DNA of 64,000 nt from JAFGVL01 sp963663245 (GCA_963663245.1 OY760143.1:1364001-1428000); one strand, 5' to 3'; counted from the first letter of the stretch, positions 16,663-25,064 are shown. Notes: generated from the sequence alone by a model not told the origin. Numbers and translations: made by a program.

Positions 16663-17265
16663 ATGAATAATCTTTTTAAGATAATTATAACAACAGCGGT
16701 GTTTGCAGTAGCAAGTATCGCTGTTGTTGCTCAAACAACGCCCCTGAAGGCTCAACTTTACAAAAACGAATTAGGAATTGATGTAGCTAATGTAATCACT
16801 TTTTTGGCTAAAAGAAATGAGTCTTATTTGTTGATGTATAAGTATTATATGTCAGATAAAAATGCTCTCCGATTAGGGGTTAATTTCGATTACGGAACTG
16901 CTACAGGTGATGGGACTTATGTCGCAGGTAGGATTGGTTATCAGCATAACTTTCCATTAATTAAAGATAAATGGTTAATGTATATTGGAGCTGACCTTAC
17001 TGGATTTTCAACATCTAGCAATTTTCAGAAAAATACGATAAGAAGAATAGGTGTAGCTCCAATAGTAGGCGTAAATTATTTCTTTTCTAAAAGTTTTTCT
17101 CTTTCCACAGAGTTAAGTTTTAACTTTATGTATACAGAATATAGAAATCCAGATAGTTTTGATGCAGATGCAAATGCAGATGTTTTTGATGCAAATTTAG
17201 GTTCTGTTGGAATGATAGTTTTGAGTTATCACTTTGATGTGCCTTTTAGAAAACCCAAAAAATAA
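16663..17265 (+). CDS. Outer-membrane beta-barrel protein
   Basis: A 200-residue protein with a signal peptide (cleavage near VVAQ-TT, residue 23) followed by alternating amphipathic strands, e.g. LRLGVNFDYG, VAGRIGYQHNF, LMYIGADLTG, and a closing MIVLSYHFDVPF. This is the layout of small 8-10 strand outer-membrane barrels (OmpW/OMP_b-brl-like). It is downstream of the lipoprotein gene and ends before a strong terminator. The transported or bound molecule, if any, is unknown. Confidence 0.7.
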   Translation: MNNLFKIIITTAVFAVASIAVVAQTTPLKAQLYKNELGIDVANVITFLAKRNESYLLMYKYYMSDKNALRLGVNFDYGTATGDGTYVAGRIGYQHNFPLIKDKWLMYIGADLTGFSTSSNFQKNTIRRIGVAPIVGVNYFFSKSFSLSTELSFNFMYTEYRNPDSFDADANADVFDANLGSVGMIVLSYHFDVPFRKPKK

Positions 17266-17289
17266 TGCCAGTAATTATTAAATAACACT

Positions 17290-17320
17290 AAGACGAAAAG
17301 TATTGCTTTTCGTCTTTTTT
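17290..17320 (+). terminator. Intrinsic terminator after the barrel gene
   Basis: An 11-bp perfect stem AAGACGAAAAG/CTTTTCGTCTT (17290-17300 with 17306-17316) with a TATTG loop runs into a T tract. Confidence 0.92.
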
Positions 17321-17367
17321 GTTGATAACCTAGCTCTCTATTATTTCCATCTTTCGACACATGTTCT

Positions 17368-17375
17368 TAAATTTG
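17368..17375 (+). promoter_or_regulatory. -7 element of mutS
   Basis: TAAATTTG fits TAnnTTTG and lies 22 bases before the mutS ATG, giving a leader of about 15-18 bases. Confidence 0.5.
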
Positions 17376-17397
17376 GCATTCCTAGTCTAAAAAGAAT

Positions 17398-20007
17398 ATG
17401 AGCAAGCCAGCAGAAACTCCCTTGATGAAACAATATAATGAGATGAAAGAACAGCATCCTGATGCTATTCTTTTATTTCGTGTAGGCGATTTCTATGAGA
17501 CATTTTCTACCGACGCTATTAAAGCTGCTGAAGTTTTAGGCATTACTTTAACGCGTAGAGCAAATGGAGCTGCCACTTATATTGAATTAGCAGGATTTCC
17601 ACATCATGCTTTGGATACTTACTTGCCAAAATTAGTGCGTGCAGGATTACGTGTAGCTATTTGTGAACAGCTTGAAGATCCAAAATTAACCAAGAAAATT
17701 GTAAAGCGTGGTATTACTGAATTAGTTACTCCAGGTGTTTCCGTAAATGATAACGTGCTCAATCATAAGGAAAATAATTTCTTAGCAAGTGTGCATTTCA
17801 ATAAGCAAAAAGTCGGCTTGGCATTTTTAGATATTTCTACAGGAGAATTTTTAACAGCCGAAGGAACAGCTGAATATGCAGATAAATTATTGAATAATTT
17901 TGCCCCCAAAGAAGTCCTATATGAGAGAACTAAAGGAGTAAAATTTGAAGAAGTATTTGGAAATAAGTTTCTTACTTTTGAACAAGATGATTGGGTGTAC
18001 ACTTCTGATTCGGCAATGGATAGACTACTCAAACACTTCGAGACTAAGAACCTAAAGGGATTTGGTGTAGAAAAGTTAGAAAGTGGGATTATTGCTGCGG
18101 GTGCTATTATGTATTACTTAGATCATACGCATCATCAACAAGTAGGGCATATATCAGCCTTAAGTCGGATAGAAGAAGACCGTTTTGTTTGGTTAGATCG
18201 CTTTACTGTTCGTAACTTAGAACTGTACGGTAGTCAGAATGAAGGTGCTTCTACTTTGATAGATATATTAGATAAAACTACTTGTCCGATGGGAGCTCGT
18301 TTGCTTAAACGTTGGTTAGCATTTCCATTAAAAAATGTACAACCTATTAATGAGCGCTTAAGTGTAGTAGAATATTTTTTTAAAGAACCCGAATTAAAAG
18401 AAGAGATAGAACAACAATTATCTCTAATTGGTGATTTAGAACGAATTATATCCAAGGTGGCTGTAGGACGAATTTCACCTCGAGAGGTCGTGCAACTAAA
18501 AATTGCTTTAGCGGCTATAGAACCTATAAAAGAAGCATGTACTGTTGCTGAGAACGACTACATGAAAAAGATTGCAGAGCAATTAAATCCATGTCCTTTA
18601 ATTATAGAACGTATAGATAGAGAAGTAAACGATGACCCTCCAGTTTTAGTTAACAAGGGAGGGATAATTCGAACAGGAATAAATAAAGAACTTGATGATT
18701 TGCGTCAAATTGCTTATTCTGGGAAGGATTATTTATTGCAAATTCAGCAACGTGAAATTGAAGCAACAGGAATTCCAAGTTTAAAGATTAATTTTAATAA
18801 TGTATTTGGTTACTATATAGAAGTACGCAATACACACAAAGATAAAGTCCCAGAGGGCTGGATTCGTAAGCAAACACTCGTAAGTGCAGAACGTTATATT
18901 ACTCAAGAACTTAAGGAGTACGAAGAAAAAATATTAGGAGCAGAAGAGAAGATTCTCGCTTTAGAAACGAATTTATATAACGATTTAGTATTAGGTTTGA
19001 TGGATGCTATACCAGCTGTTCAATTGAATTGTAATTTAGTTGCTCAATTAGATTGTTTATTATCTTTTACCAAGGTTTCAGAAGAGAATAAATATTTAGC
19101 TCCAACAGTAACTGATACGGATGTGATTGATATTAAGAATGGTCGTCATCCAGTAATTGAAAAAAACCTACCACCAGGAGAACCTTATATTGCGAATGAT
19201 GTTTATTTAGATAATGAAACGCAACAGGTAATAATGATTACTGGTCCTAATATGGCTGGTAAATCAGCTCTCTTACGTCAAACTGCTTTGATAGTATTGA
19301 TGGCGCAGATTGGCTGTTTTGTTCCCGCAGAAGCTGCTTCTATCGGAGTGGTAGATAAAATATTTACGAGAGTCGGTGCTAGCGATAATATCTCGGTAGG
19401 AGAATCTACTTTTATGGTAGAGATGAATGAAGCAGCTAGTATCTTGAATAATATGTCAGACCGTAGTTTAATTCTTTTTGATGAGTTAGGTCGTGGTACT
19501 AGTACTTACGATGGTATATCCATTGCTTGGTCTATTGTTGAACATATACACGAACATCCTAAAGCAAAAGCAAAAACTCTTTTTGCTACGCATTACCATG
19601 AGTTAAACGAGATGGAGCATAGTTTTAAGCGCATTAAAAACTATAATGTTTCGGTGAAGGAGTTGGATAAAAAAGTGATTTTCTTACGCAAGTTAGTGCG
19701 TGGAGGAAGTGAGCATAGCTTTGGTATTCACGTAGCAAAAATGGCAGGTATGCCTCAAAGTATTGTAAAGCGAGCAGACGATATTTTAAAAGAATTAGAA
19801 ACGGACAACCGCCAATCTAATATCTCCAAACCAATGGGAGATATTGCTACGCATCGTGAAGGTTATCAAACGAGTTTCTTTCAGTTAGACGATCCTATTC
19901 TTGAACAAATTAGAGATGAAATACTCAATACTGATGTAGACAATTTAACACCAGTAGAGGCTTTGAACAAGTTGAATGAGATTAAGAAGATTATAAAAGG
20001 AAAATAA
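17398..20007 (+). CDS. mutS: DNA mismatch repair protein MutS
   Basis: An 869-residue MutS that recognises base mismatches and small loops and recruits MutL. The mismatch-wedge motif GDFYETF (F32, E34) is in the N-terminal domain, the Walker A GPNMAGKS lies near residue 620, the Walker B DELGRGTST follows, and the H-loop THYHELNEME is present. The length and domain order are standard. The stop shares its last base with the ATG of the DUF3109 gene (TAATG), so the two are coupled. Confidence 0.97.
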   Translation: MSKPAETPLMKQYNEMKEQHPDAILLFRVGDFYETFSTDAIKAAEVLGITLTRRANGAATYIELAGFPHHALDTYLPKLVRAGLRVAICEQLEDPKLTKKIVKRGITELVTPGVSVNDNVLNHKENNFLASVHFNKQKVGLAFLDISTGEFLTAEGTAEYADKLLNNFAPKEVLYERTKGVKFEEVFGNKFLTFEQDDWVYTSDSAMDRLLKHFETKNLKGFGVEKLESGIIAAGAIMYYLDHTHHQQVGHISALSRIEEDRFVWLDRFTVRNLELYGSQNEGASTLIDILDKTTCPMGARLLKRWLAFPLKNVQPINERLSVVEYFFKEPELKEEIEQQLSLIGDLERIISKVAVGRISPREVVQLKIALAAIEPIKEACTVAENDYMKKIAEQLNPCPLIIERIDREVNDDPPVLVNKGGIIRTGINKELDDLRQIAYSGKDYLLQIQQREIEATGIPSLKINFNNVFGYYIEVRNTHKDKVPEGWIRKQTLVSAERYITQELKEYEEKILGAEEKILALETNLYNDLVLGLMDAIPAVQLNCNLVAQLDCLLSFTKVSEENKYLAPTVTDTDVIDIKNGRHPVIEKNLPPGEPYIANDVYLDNETQQVIMITGPNMAGKSALLRQTALIVLMAQIGCFVPAEAASIGVVDKIFTRVGASDNISVGESTFMVEMNEAASILNNMSDRSLILFDELGRGTSTYDGISIAWSIVEHIHEHPKAKAKTLFATHYHELNEMEHSFKRIKNYNVSVKELDKKVIFLRKLVRGGSEHSFGIHVAKMAGMPQSIVKRADDILKELETDNRQSNISKPMGDIATHREGYQTSFFQLDDPILEQIRDEILNTDVDNLTPVEALNKLNEIKKIIKGK

Positions 20008-20588
20008 TGCTACAAATAGACGATACTATAATAAGCCTAGACCTGCTGGATAAAAAATTTATTTGTGACCTTGCTATTTGTAAAGGAGAATGCTGTGTTG
20101 AAGGAGAGGCTGGTGCACCCTTAGAGCTAGATGAGGTAGAGCAACTAAAAGAAGTATTACCTGTTGTCTGGGATAATATACCTAGAGCTTCGCAAGCAAT
20201 AATAAAAGAACAAGGAGTATCGTATATAGATTCAGATGGAGATAATGTTACCTCTTTAGTAAATGGAGAAGAGTGTGTGTTTGTCTATAAAAATGAGAAA
20301 GGTTATTATAGCTGTGCTGTAGAAAAAGCATTTTTAGAAGGGAAAATATCCTTTCGTAAACCTATCTCTTGTTATCTTTATCCTGTTCGTGTTGATGAAT
20401 ATAAGAATCATACGGCAGTTAACTATCACCAGTGGCATATATGTGAGTGTGCTCGTGTATTAGGAGAGAAGGAAGGCTTAGAAATATATAAATTTCTGAA
20501 AGAACCACTCATTGCTAAGTTTGGTGAGGCTTGGTATGAGCAATTGGAAATTGCAGCTGCAGAGATTGCTGATATGAATAAGAAATAA
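20007..20588 (+). CDS. DUF3109 family cysteine-rich protein
   Basis: A 193-residue cytosolic protein of the DUF3109 family, common in Bacteroidetes. Cysteines are arranged as in related YkgJ/UPF0153-like zinc- or cluster-binding proteins: CDLAICKGECC near residues 20-30, then GEECVFV, YSCAVEKA, RKPISCYLYPV and WHICECARV. The spread of conserved cysteines suggests a metal or Fe-S site. The family function is not established. Translation is probably coupled to mutS by the one-base overlap. Confidence 0.85.
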   Translation: MLQIDDTIISLDLLDKKFICDLAICKGECCVEGEAGAPLELDEVEQLKEVLPVVWDNIPRASQAIIKEQGVSYIDSDGDNVTSLVNGEECVFVYKNEKGYYSCAVEKAFLEGKISFRKPISCYLYPVRVDEYKNHTAVNYHQWHICECARVLGEKEGLEIYKFLKEPLIAKFGEAWYEQLEIAAAEIADMNKK

Positions 20589-20594
20589 GAATAA

Positions 20595-21278
20595 TTATCC
20601 TTTCAAACTAATATCTTCTAATTTAGTTTGATTGAGTATTTCAATGTCTTTTCCATCCAATTTTATAAAATTCTCTTTTTCAAATTCCTTTAAAAATTTT
20701 ATAGCACTTTCGGTAGAAATAGATGAGAAGTCTGCTAAATCTTGTCTTGATAAAAAATGAAAAGGAGTCTCAGCTTTAAAGGCATCAGCACTTAAATATA
20801 AAAGTGAAGAAGCAATTTTACCTCGCATTTGCTTATATGAAATTGTTTTAATAATCTCTAATAGTTGATTTTCATTTTGATAATTTTTAGAGGTTATTTT
20901 TAGCGCAAATTCTGGGTTTTTTATCAGTAAATCTTTTAAAGCTCTTTTATCTATCATACAAATAATGGTTTCTTTTAAGGCTATAGCAGAATAGGTGTAT
21001 ACATTTTCTCCAAAAATAGAGGAAAAGGCTAAGTAATCACCAGCTTGTGCTAATCGTAAATTTATTTGTTTTTCGTATCCTGTTTGCAAGAAAATTTTCA
21101 CTAATCCTTTTACTACAAATAAAACATAAGGAGAAAATGCCCCTTGTTTAAAGATTGTTTCTCCTTGCTGGTAAGTGACTTGTGTTTTTTTATCTTTTAG
21201 AAAACTCATTTCTTCGCCACTAAGTTCTAAAAAACAGGGCTGTTCATTTAATTTTTCTTTTGATAATTTTTCTTCCAT
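20595..21278 (-). CDS. Crp/Fnr family transcriptional regulator
   Basis: A 227-residue regulator with an N-terminal cyclic-nucleotide-binding-type beta-roll (about residues 25-130: GETIFKQGAFSPYVLFVVKGLVKIF, G-E-x-x-F-x-Q-G) and a C-terminal winged helix (about 150-215: LSRQDLADFSSISTESAIKFLKEFEKENFI). There is no N-terminal cysteine cluster of the FNR type, so the inducer is unclear. I use the ATG at 21278; the frame extends to 21323 but a -7 element at 21301-21308 lies inside that extension. It is divergent from the redox operon starting at 21459, the obvious candidate target. Confidence 0.88.
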   Translation of the reverse strand: MEEKLSKEKLNEQPCFLELSGEEMSFLKDKKTQVTYQQGETIFKQGAFSPYVLFVVKGLVKIFLQTGYEKQINLRLAQAGDYLAFSSIFGENVYTYSAIALKETIICMIDKRALKDLLIKNPEFALKITSKNYQNENQLLEIIKTISYKQMRGKIASSLLYLSADAFKAETPFHFLSRQDLADFSSISTESAIKFLKEFEKENFIKLDGKDIEILNQTKLEDISLKG

Positions 21279-21300
21279 CACACATGTATATTTGTTTACA

Positions 21301-21308
21301 CAAAAATA
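21301..21308 (-). promoter_or_regulatory. -7 element of the Crp/Fnr gene
   Basis: The minus strand reads TATTTTTG (TAnnTTTG), placing the transcript start about 15 bases before the ATG at 21278 and deciding that start over the longer frame. Confidence 0.5.
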
Positions 21309-21333
21309 AAAAAAAAAGCCCAAAAATGCTTTC

Positions 21334-21347
21334 CTGTCAAATGATAG
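21334..21347. promoter_or_regulatory. Imperfect dyad in the divergent promoter region (possible operator)
   Basis: CTGTCA-AA-TGATAG is a near-palindrome (one G/A mismatch per arm, mismatched centre) lying in the -33 area of the Crp/Fnr gene promoter. Crp/Fnr proteins bind such TGnnnn-nnnnCA-like dyads, so it is a plausible autoregulatory site; that is inference. Confidence 0.35.
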
Positions 21348-21424
21348 TTTTTTTTATGAATAAATATAGTTTGTAAGCCGTTTTTCTTCATGCATATATT
21401 CTTGATTTTATTTTCCCCCAGCTT

Positions 21425-21432
21425 TAACTTTG
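21425..21432 (+). promoter_or_regulatory. -7 element of the redox operon
   Basis: TAACTTTG matches TAnnTTTG, 27 bases before the ATG at 21459. Confidence 0.55.
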
Positions 21433-21458
21433 TACTATAATTTAATTCAGAAACTATT

Positions 21459-21824
21459 ATGAGAAAAACATTAGTAATTGGAGCGTCAGAGAAACCAGAG
21501 CGTTATGCATTTAAAGCAATCACAAGTTTAGTGGAACATGGTCATCCAGTAGTTGCTTTAGGCGGAAAAAGTGGAGAAGTTGCAGGAGTATCTTTTAATG
21601 CTGAGAAGATCTTGTTTTCAGATATTGACACCATAACACTATACATAGGTCCCCCCAATCAGATTCCTTATTATGAATATTTGGAACAATTAAATCCTAA
21701 ACGAGTAATATTTAATCCGGGAACAGAAAATGATGAGTTGCAAGAAAGATTAAAGGCAAAAGGAATTGAAGTAGAAGTTGCTTGTACTTTAGTGTTACTA
21801 GCATCAAATCAATATGAATTATAA
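21459..21824 (+). CDS. CoA-binding (Rossmann) domain protein, YccU-type, copy 2
   Basis: A 121-residue paralogue of the protein at 6319-6678. It shares KTLVIGASE-PERY near the N-terminus, DTITLY in the middle, LNPKRV-FNPGTEN, and ACTLVLLASNQY at the end. As in the first locus, it sits directly beside a NifX-like gene (3 bases apart here). It is the first gene of the operon divergent from the Crp/Fnr regulator. CoA binding is inferred from the family; the physiological role is unknown. Confidence 0.86.
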   Translation: MRKTLVIGASEKPERYAFKAITSLVEHGHPVVALGGKSGEVAGVSFNAEKILFSDIDTITLYIGPPNQIPYYEYLEQLNPKRVIFNPGTENDELQERLKAKGIEVEVACTLVLLASNQYEL

Positions 21825-21827
21825 AAT

Positions 21828-22181
21828 ATGAAACGCCTTGCTATTCCTATACAGCGAAATGTTCTGAGCCAGTATTTTGGTCAGTGTAATTACTATAATA
21901 TAGTGGATTTAGAAGATAATGTATTGTTGTCTACTCATAAAAAAGAATTGCCTGCTGTTAGAGCTATTGAAGAAATGCCACAATGGTTATCTAATCAAGG
22001 TGTTACTGATATAGTTGCTCATAGAATGGATAGTAAAATTGTTCATCTTTTTTCGAAATATAAGATTGCTGTTTTTATTGGTATTCCAATAGCAACAACC
22101 GAAAAGATTGTGGATGATTATAAAAAAGGAGTCTTAAAATCGGATGAGAAATTAATACAAGAAATAATCAATATTAAATAA
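21828..22181 (+). CDS. NifX-like (dinitrogenase Fe-Mo cofactor family) protein, divergent
   Basis: A 117-residue protein with the NifX/NafY-type opening RLAIPIQRNVLSQYFGQCNYYNIVDL and the pattern LSNQGVTDIVAHRMDSKIVHLF expected in the middle of that fold. Unlike the copy at 5735 it has only one cysteine (in FGQCNYY) and no Cys/His-rich tail, so it may bind a cluster differently or not at all. It follows the CoA-binding gene by 3 bases. Nitrogenase genes are absent, so a role in redox or metal handling is more likely than cofactor assembly for nitrogenase. Confidence 0.72.
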   Translation: MKRLAIPIQRNVLSQYFGQCNYYNIVDLEDNVLLSTHKKELPAVRAIEEMPQWLSNQGVTDIVAHRMDSKIVHLFSKYKIAVFIGIPIATTEKIVDDYKKGVLKSDEKLIQEIINIK

Positions 22182-22200
22182 TTATTAAAAACGTACAATT

Positions 22201-22548
22201 ATGAAACTATTAAGAACAGATTTACCTGAGATTGAAACTGCAGCAGAATTAAAAAAGATGCAAGAAGAAAACGAGAATTTAATGGTGTGTTGTGGTAGAA
22301 TGGGCCCCATGTGTATTCCTGTTTATGAAGTGATGGAAGAAATTGAAGCCGATTATAAACATGTGAAATTTGCTGTAATGGCTTTCGATAGTCCAGAATC
22401 AGCAGTGATTAGACAAGATCCATCATGTGCAGGTTTTATGGGTCTTCCTTTTACTATGTATTATAAAAAAGGAGAGGTAGCGCATGCAACTACTAGTATT
22501 CAAAATATGCAACAAATAACAGCTATTTTGGATAGTAAATTGAAATAA
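22201..22548 (+). CDS. Thioredoxin-fold protein with atypical active site
   Basis: A 115-residue protein with the thioredoxin fold pattern: an active-site loop at residues 30-39 and the cis-proline segment GLPFTMYYKKGE near residue 83. The usual WCGPC is replaced by CCGRMGPMC, with cysteines at 30, 31 and 38 and none two residues apart, plus C76. A CxxC disulfide cannot form; a C31-C38 or C30-C38 pair might. It lies directly upstream of a thioredoxin-reductase-like gene, its likely electron donor. The downstream end is followed by a GC-rich hairpin inside the operon. Confidence 0.78.
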   Translation: MKLLRTDLPEIETAAELKKMQEENENLMVCCGRMGPMCIPVYEVMEEIEADYKHVKFAVMAFDSPESAVIRQDPSCAGFMGLPFTMYYKKGEVAHATTSIQNMQQITAILDSKLK

Positions 22549-22555
22549 TAATATT

Positions 22556-22576
22556 GCCTCCCTTTGGGGAGGCTTT
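22556..22576 (+). other. GC-rich intercistronic hairpin
   Basis: GCCTCCC-TTTG-GGGAGGC followed by TTTAAT forms a perfect 7-bp stem 8 bases after the thioredoxin-fold stop and 17 bases before the reductase ATG. The T run is too short for full termination, so it may lower downstream expression or protect the upstream mRNA. It is absent from the other gaps of this operon. Confidence 0.55.
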
Positions 22577-22589
22577 AATAAAAACTATT

Positions 22590-23516
22590 ATGGACGAATT
22601 ATATGATGTGATGATATTAGGGGGAGGTGCTGCTGGATTAACAGCTGGTATTTATAGCTCTCGTGCTAAATTAAAAACCTTGGTTTTAAATCAGGGTGCT
22701 GTTGGAGGACAAATGGTATTGACCAATGAAGTAGCTAATTACCCAGGTGTAGAAATCACTTTTGGGTATGAGTTGGCTAATACGATGAAACGACAGGCAA
22801 AAGACTTTGGATGTGTAATTAAGTCGAATGTTAAAATTGCAACTATGAAATTTGATGCAGCTATAAAAGAAGTTGTATTAGAAGATGGCCGAAGTTTTAA
22901 ATCCAAAACAGTAGTAATTGCTGCAGGTGGTCGTCCACGAAGTTTAAATGTTTCGACAGAGGAACAGTTTAGAGGAAAAGGAATTTCTTTTTGTGCTACT
23001 TGTGATGCTGATTTTTTTCAAGATAAAGAATTGGTAGTAGTTGGTGGAGGTAATTCTGCTTTAGAAGAAGCCGTTACTTTAACAAAATTTGCTAAGAAAG
23101 TAACTATTGTACATCAATTTGATCATTTTCAAGCTTTCCCTTTTGCTATTGAAGAAGCTAAAAAGAATCCTAAAATTGATTTTATAATGGAATCAACTCT
23201 TAGTGCTTATGAGGGTGAAGATATCTTGGAAAAAGTAACTATAAAAAATTTAAAAACTGGAGAGGAATCAAAACTTGCAGTTGATGGCGCATTCTTGTTT
23301 ATTGGATATATGCCTAATACGGAGAACCTAAAAGGAATTGTTCAATTAAATGAACGAGATGAGATTATAGCAGATGCGGATATGAGAACTAATTTGCCAG
23401 GTGTTTTTGCTGCGGGAGATTGTATTGCTAAACGCTACCGACAAGTAACAACTTCAGTTGCAGATGGAACAATTGCTGCATTAAGTGCTGCAGATTATTT
23501 ACGAACAAATAATTAA
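22590..23516 (+). CDS. Thioredoxin reductase-like flavoprotein
   Basis: A 308-residue FAD/NAD(P)H oxidoreductase. The FAD-binding GGGAAGLTAG is at residues 11-20, the redox-active CATC lies in FCATCDADFF near residue 136, the NAD(P)H Rossmann motif VVVGGGNSALEEA follows, and the C-terminal FAD motif is LPGVFAAGDC. This is the TrxB layout. The frame begins at a TTG at 22554, but the ATG at 22590 gives the normal N-terminus. It is placed to reduce the atypical thioredoxin encoded just upstream. It may be a dedicated enzyme rather than the main TrxB. Confidence 0.9.
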   Translation: MDELYDVMILGGGAAGLTAGIYSSRAKLKTLVLNQGAVGGQMVLTNEVANYPGVEITFGYELANTMKRQAKDFGCVIKSNVKIATMKFDAAIKEVVLEDGRSFKSKTVVIAAGGRPRSLNVSTEEQFRGKGISFCATCDADFFQDKELVVVGGGNSALEEAVTLTKFAKKVTIVHQFDHFQAFPFAIEEAKKNPKIDFIMESTLSAYEGEDILEKVTIKNLKTGEESKLAVDGAFLFIGYMPNTENLKGIVQLNERDEIIADADMRTNLPGVFAAGDCIAKRYRQVTTSVADGTIAALSAADYLRTNN

Positions 23517-23519
23517 ATT

Positions 23520-24470
23520 ATGAGTAATAAAATTCAACATTTTCCTATTACGATGTATGCTATGGTAATGGGTTTATCAGGTTTAGCAATTGTTTTTAGT
23601 AAGTTTTATCATTTACAGTGGTTACCTAAATTTTTATTTGACGGAGTATTATTTTTTACCTTTGCTTTATTTGTTACAATAAGCATTATGTATGGATTAA
23701 AAGCAATGTATTATTCTGAGGAGGTAAAAGCAGATTTTAATCATCCGATTCGACTTAACTTCTTTTCAACTATTTCTATATCAATGTTGTTATTATCTAT
23801 AGCATTTATGGCTTATTGGCCATTTATGTCGATGCTTTTATGGTGGATGGGTATTATTCTACATTCCTATTTTATGTTAATAACAATTTCATTTTGGATA
23901 CAGCGAAATTTTGAAATTCAAACAATGAATCCAGCTTGGTTTATTCCGGTAGTTGGTAATATTCTAATCCCTGTTGCAGGGGTAGAGTATATGCCTGTAG
24001 GATTGTCTTATTTCTATTTTGCAGTTGGCTTTTTCTTTTGGATTATTTTATTTGCTATTTTCTTAAATAGGGCTGTGTTCCACCACCAATTACCAGGTAA
24101 ATTTATGCCAACTTTATTTATTTTAATAGCACCTCCAGCAGTTGGTTTCATTGCTTATATACGAATAGCTCAAAGTTGGGATGCTTTTGCTTTATTTATG
24201 CTAATGCTTGCTTATTTCTTTGTGTTGTTATTATTTGTTTTACGAAAGAACTTTTTAAAACTTGAATTTTTTATGTCGTGGTGGGCATTTACTTTCCCTC
24301 TTACAGCAATTACAATAGCATCGGCAGTAGCCTATCAAATATCTCAAATAAGTACATTTAAATACTTATCATTTATCATGTTTGCATTAGCAATTATTGT
24401 TTTTGGAAAAGTGATATGGAATACCATACTACAGATAAAAGTTTCTGGAATATGTGTGCCAGAAGAATAA
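23520..24470 (+). CDS. SLAC1/TehA family anion channel or exporter
   Basis: A 316-residue membrane protein with about ten hydrophobic helices and no signal peptide. The opening IQHFPITMYAMVMGLSGLAIVF, the segment MNPAWFIPVVGNILIPVAG and the repeated helix pairs fit the TDT/SLAC1 family (tellurite resistance TehA, C4-dicarboxylate carrier Mae1, sulfite pump Ssu1). The exported anion cannot be read from sequence. Within this thiol-redox operon a small anion such as sulfite, nitrite or tellurite is a reasonable guess. It starts 3 bases after the reductase. Confidence 0.87.
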   Translation: MSNKIQHFPITMYAMVMGLSGLAIVFSKFYHLQWLPKFLFDGVLFFTFALFVTISIMYGLKAMYYSEEVKADFNHPIRLNFFSTISISMLLLSIAFMAYWPFMSMLLWWMGIILHSYFMLITISFWIQRNFEIQTMNPAWFIPVVGNILIPVAGVEYMPVGLSYFYFAVGFFFWIILFAIFLNRAVFHHQLPGKFMPTLFILIAPPAVGFIAYIRIAQSWDAFALFMLMLAYFFVLLLFVLRKNFLKLEFFMSWWAFTFPLTAITIASAVAYQISQISTFKYLSFIMFALAIIVFGKVIWNTILQIKVSGICVPEE

Positions 24471-24491
24471 TTAAATTAAAAATTTACAATA

Positions 24492-24998
24492 ATGAAAAAA
24501 AGAATTAAAGGAAGCGTTATTCTATTATTTGGAATACTTATAGGGGTTATCTTTTCAGGAGTAGTCATTAGTATTTCATCAGGAAATATGATGATAAAAG
24601 AGCTGAGAAGTCCATACGATTTTGATAAAACAGTATCTGTAATGGAGAATCGTATTAATGCAAAAGACGGATGGCATGTAACAGGCATAATCGATCAAAA
24701 TAAAGAGACAAAGGAAAATGGTGGTTTTGAGATTGGCAATTTTAAAATTATTAAATATTGCTCTGGTAAATATTCTGCTCAGATGCTAAAAGATGATGAT
24801 AGGAAGAAAATGGGGAATATGATGCCTAAATCATTTGCAGTTTATGAAAAAAGCGACGGTCAAGTTTATATTTCTACTATGAATGGCGGCATTATGGGTA
24901 AATTGTTTGGAGGAGAGATTGAGGAAATAATTGAAAAAGTTTCTTTAGAAGTAGAAGATATGATGCGATTTATAAATCTTAAATATACGATTTTTTAA
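24492..24998 (+). CDS. DUF302 domain protein, membrane-anchored
   Basis: A 168-residue protein with one N-terminal hydrophobic helix (about residues 7-29) and a DUF302 domain beginning SPYDFDKTVSVMENRINAKDGWHV. DUF302 is a small alpha/beta fold of unknown role, often exported and found with redox or sulfur genes. Later features are a KYCSGKYSAQML segment and many methionines (KKMGNMMPKSF). It is the last gene of the operon, followed by a perfect bidirectional terminator. Confidence 0.82.
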   Translation: MKKRIKGSVILLFGILIGVIFSGVVISISSGNMMIKELRSPYDFDKTVSVMENRINAKDGWHVTGIIDQNKETKENGGFEIGNFKIIKYCSGKYSAQMLKDDDRKKMGNMMPKSFAVYEKSDGQVYISTMNGGIMGKLFGGEIEEIIEKVSLEVEDMMRFINLKYTIF

Positions 24999-25017
24999 AT
25001 TTGGTTTTTTTACATAC

Positions 25018-25046
25018 AAAAGCCTCCTAAATTTAGGAGGCTTTTT
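25018..25046. terminator. Bidirectional terminator between the redox operon and recA
   Basis: A perfect palindrome AGCCTCCTAAA/TTTAGGAGGCT (25021-25042) flanked by AAA on one side and TTTTT on the other. It can stop transcription from both convergent units. Confidence 0.93.
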
Positions 25047-25064
25047 TATGTAAATTATAAACAT

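Noticed and set aside
21279..21323. N-terminal extension of the Crp/Fnr protein
   Set aside because: The extension contains the probable -7 element of its own gene and encodes an odd FFFYF stretch.
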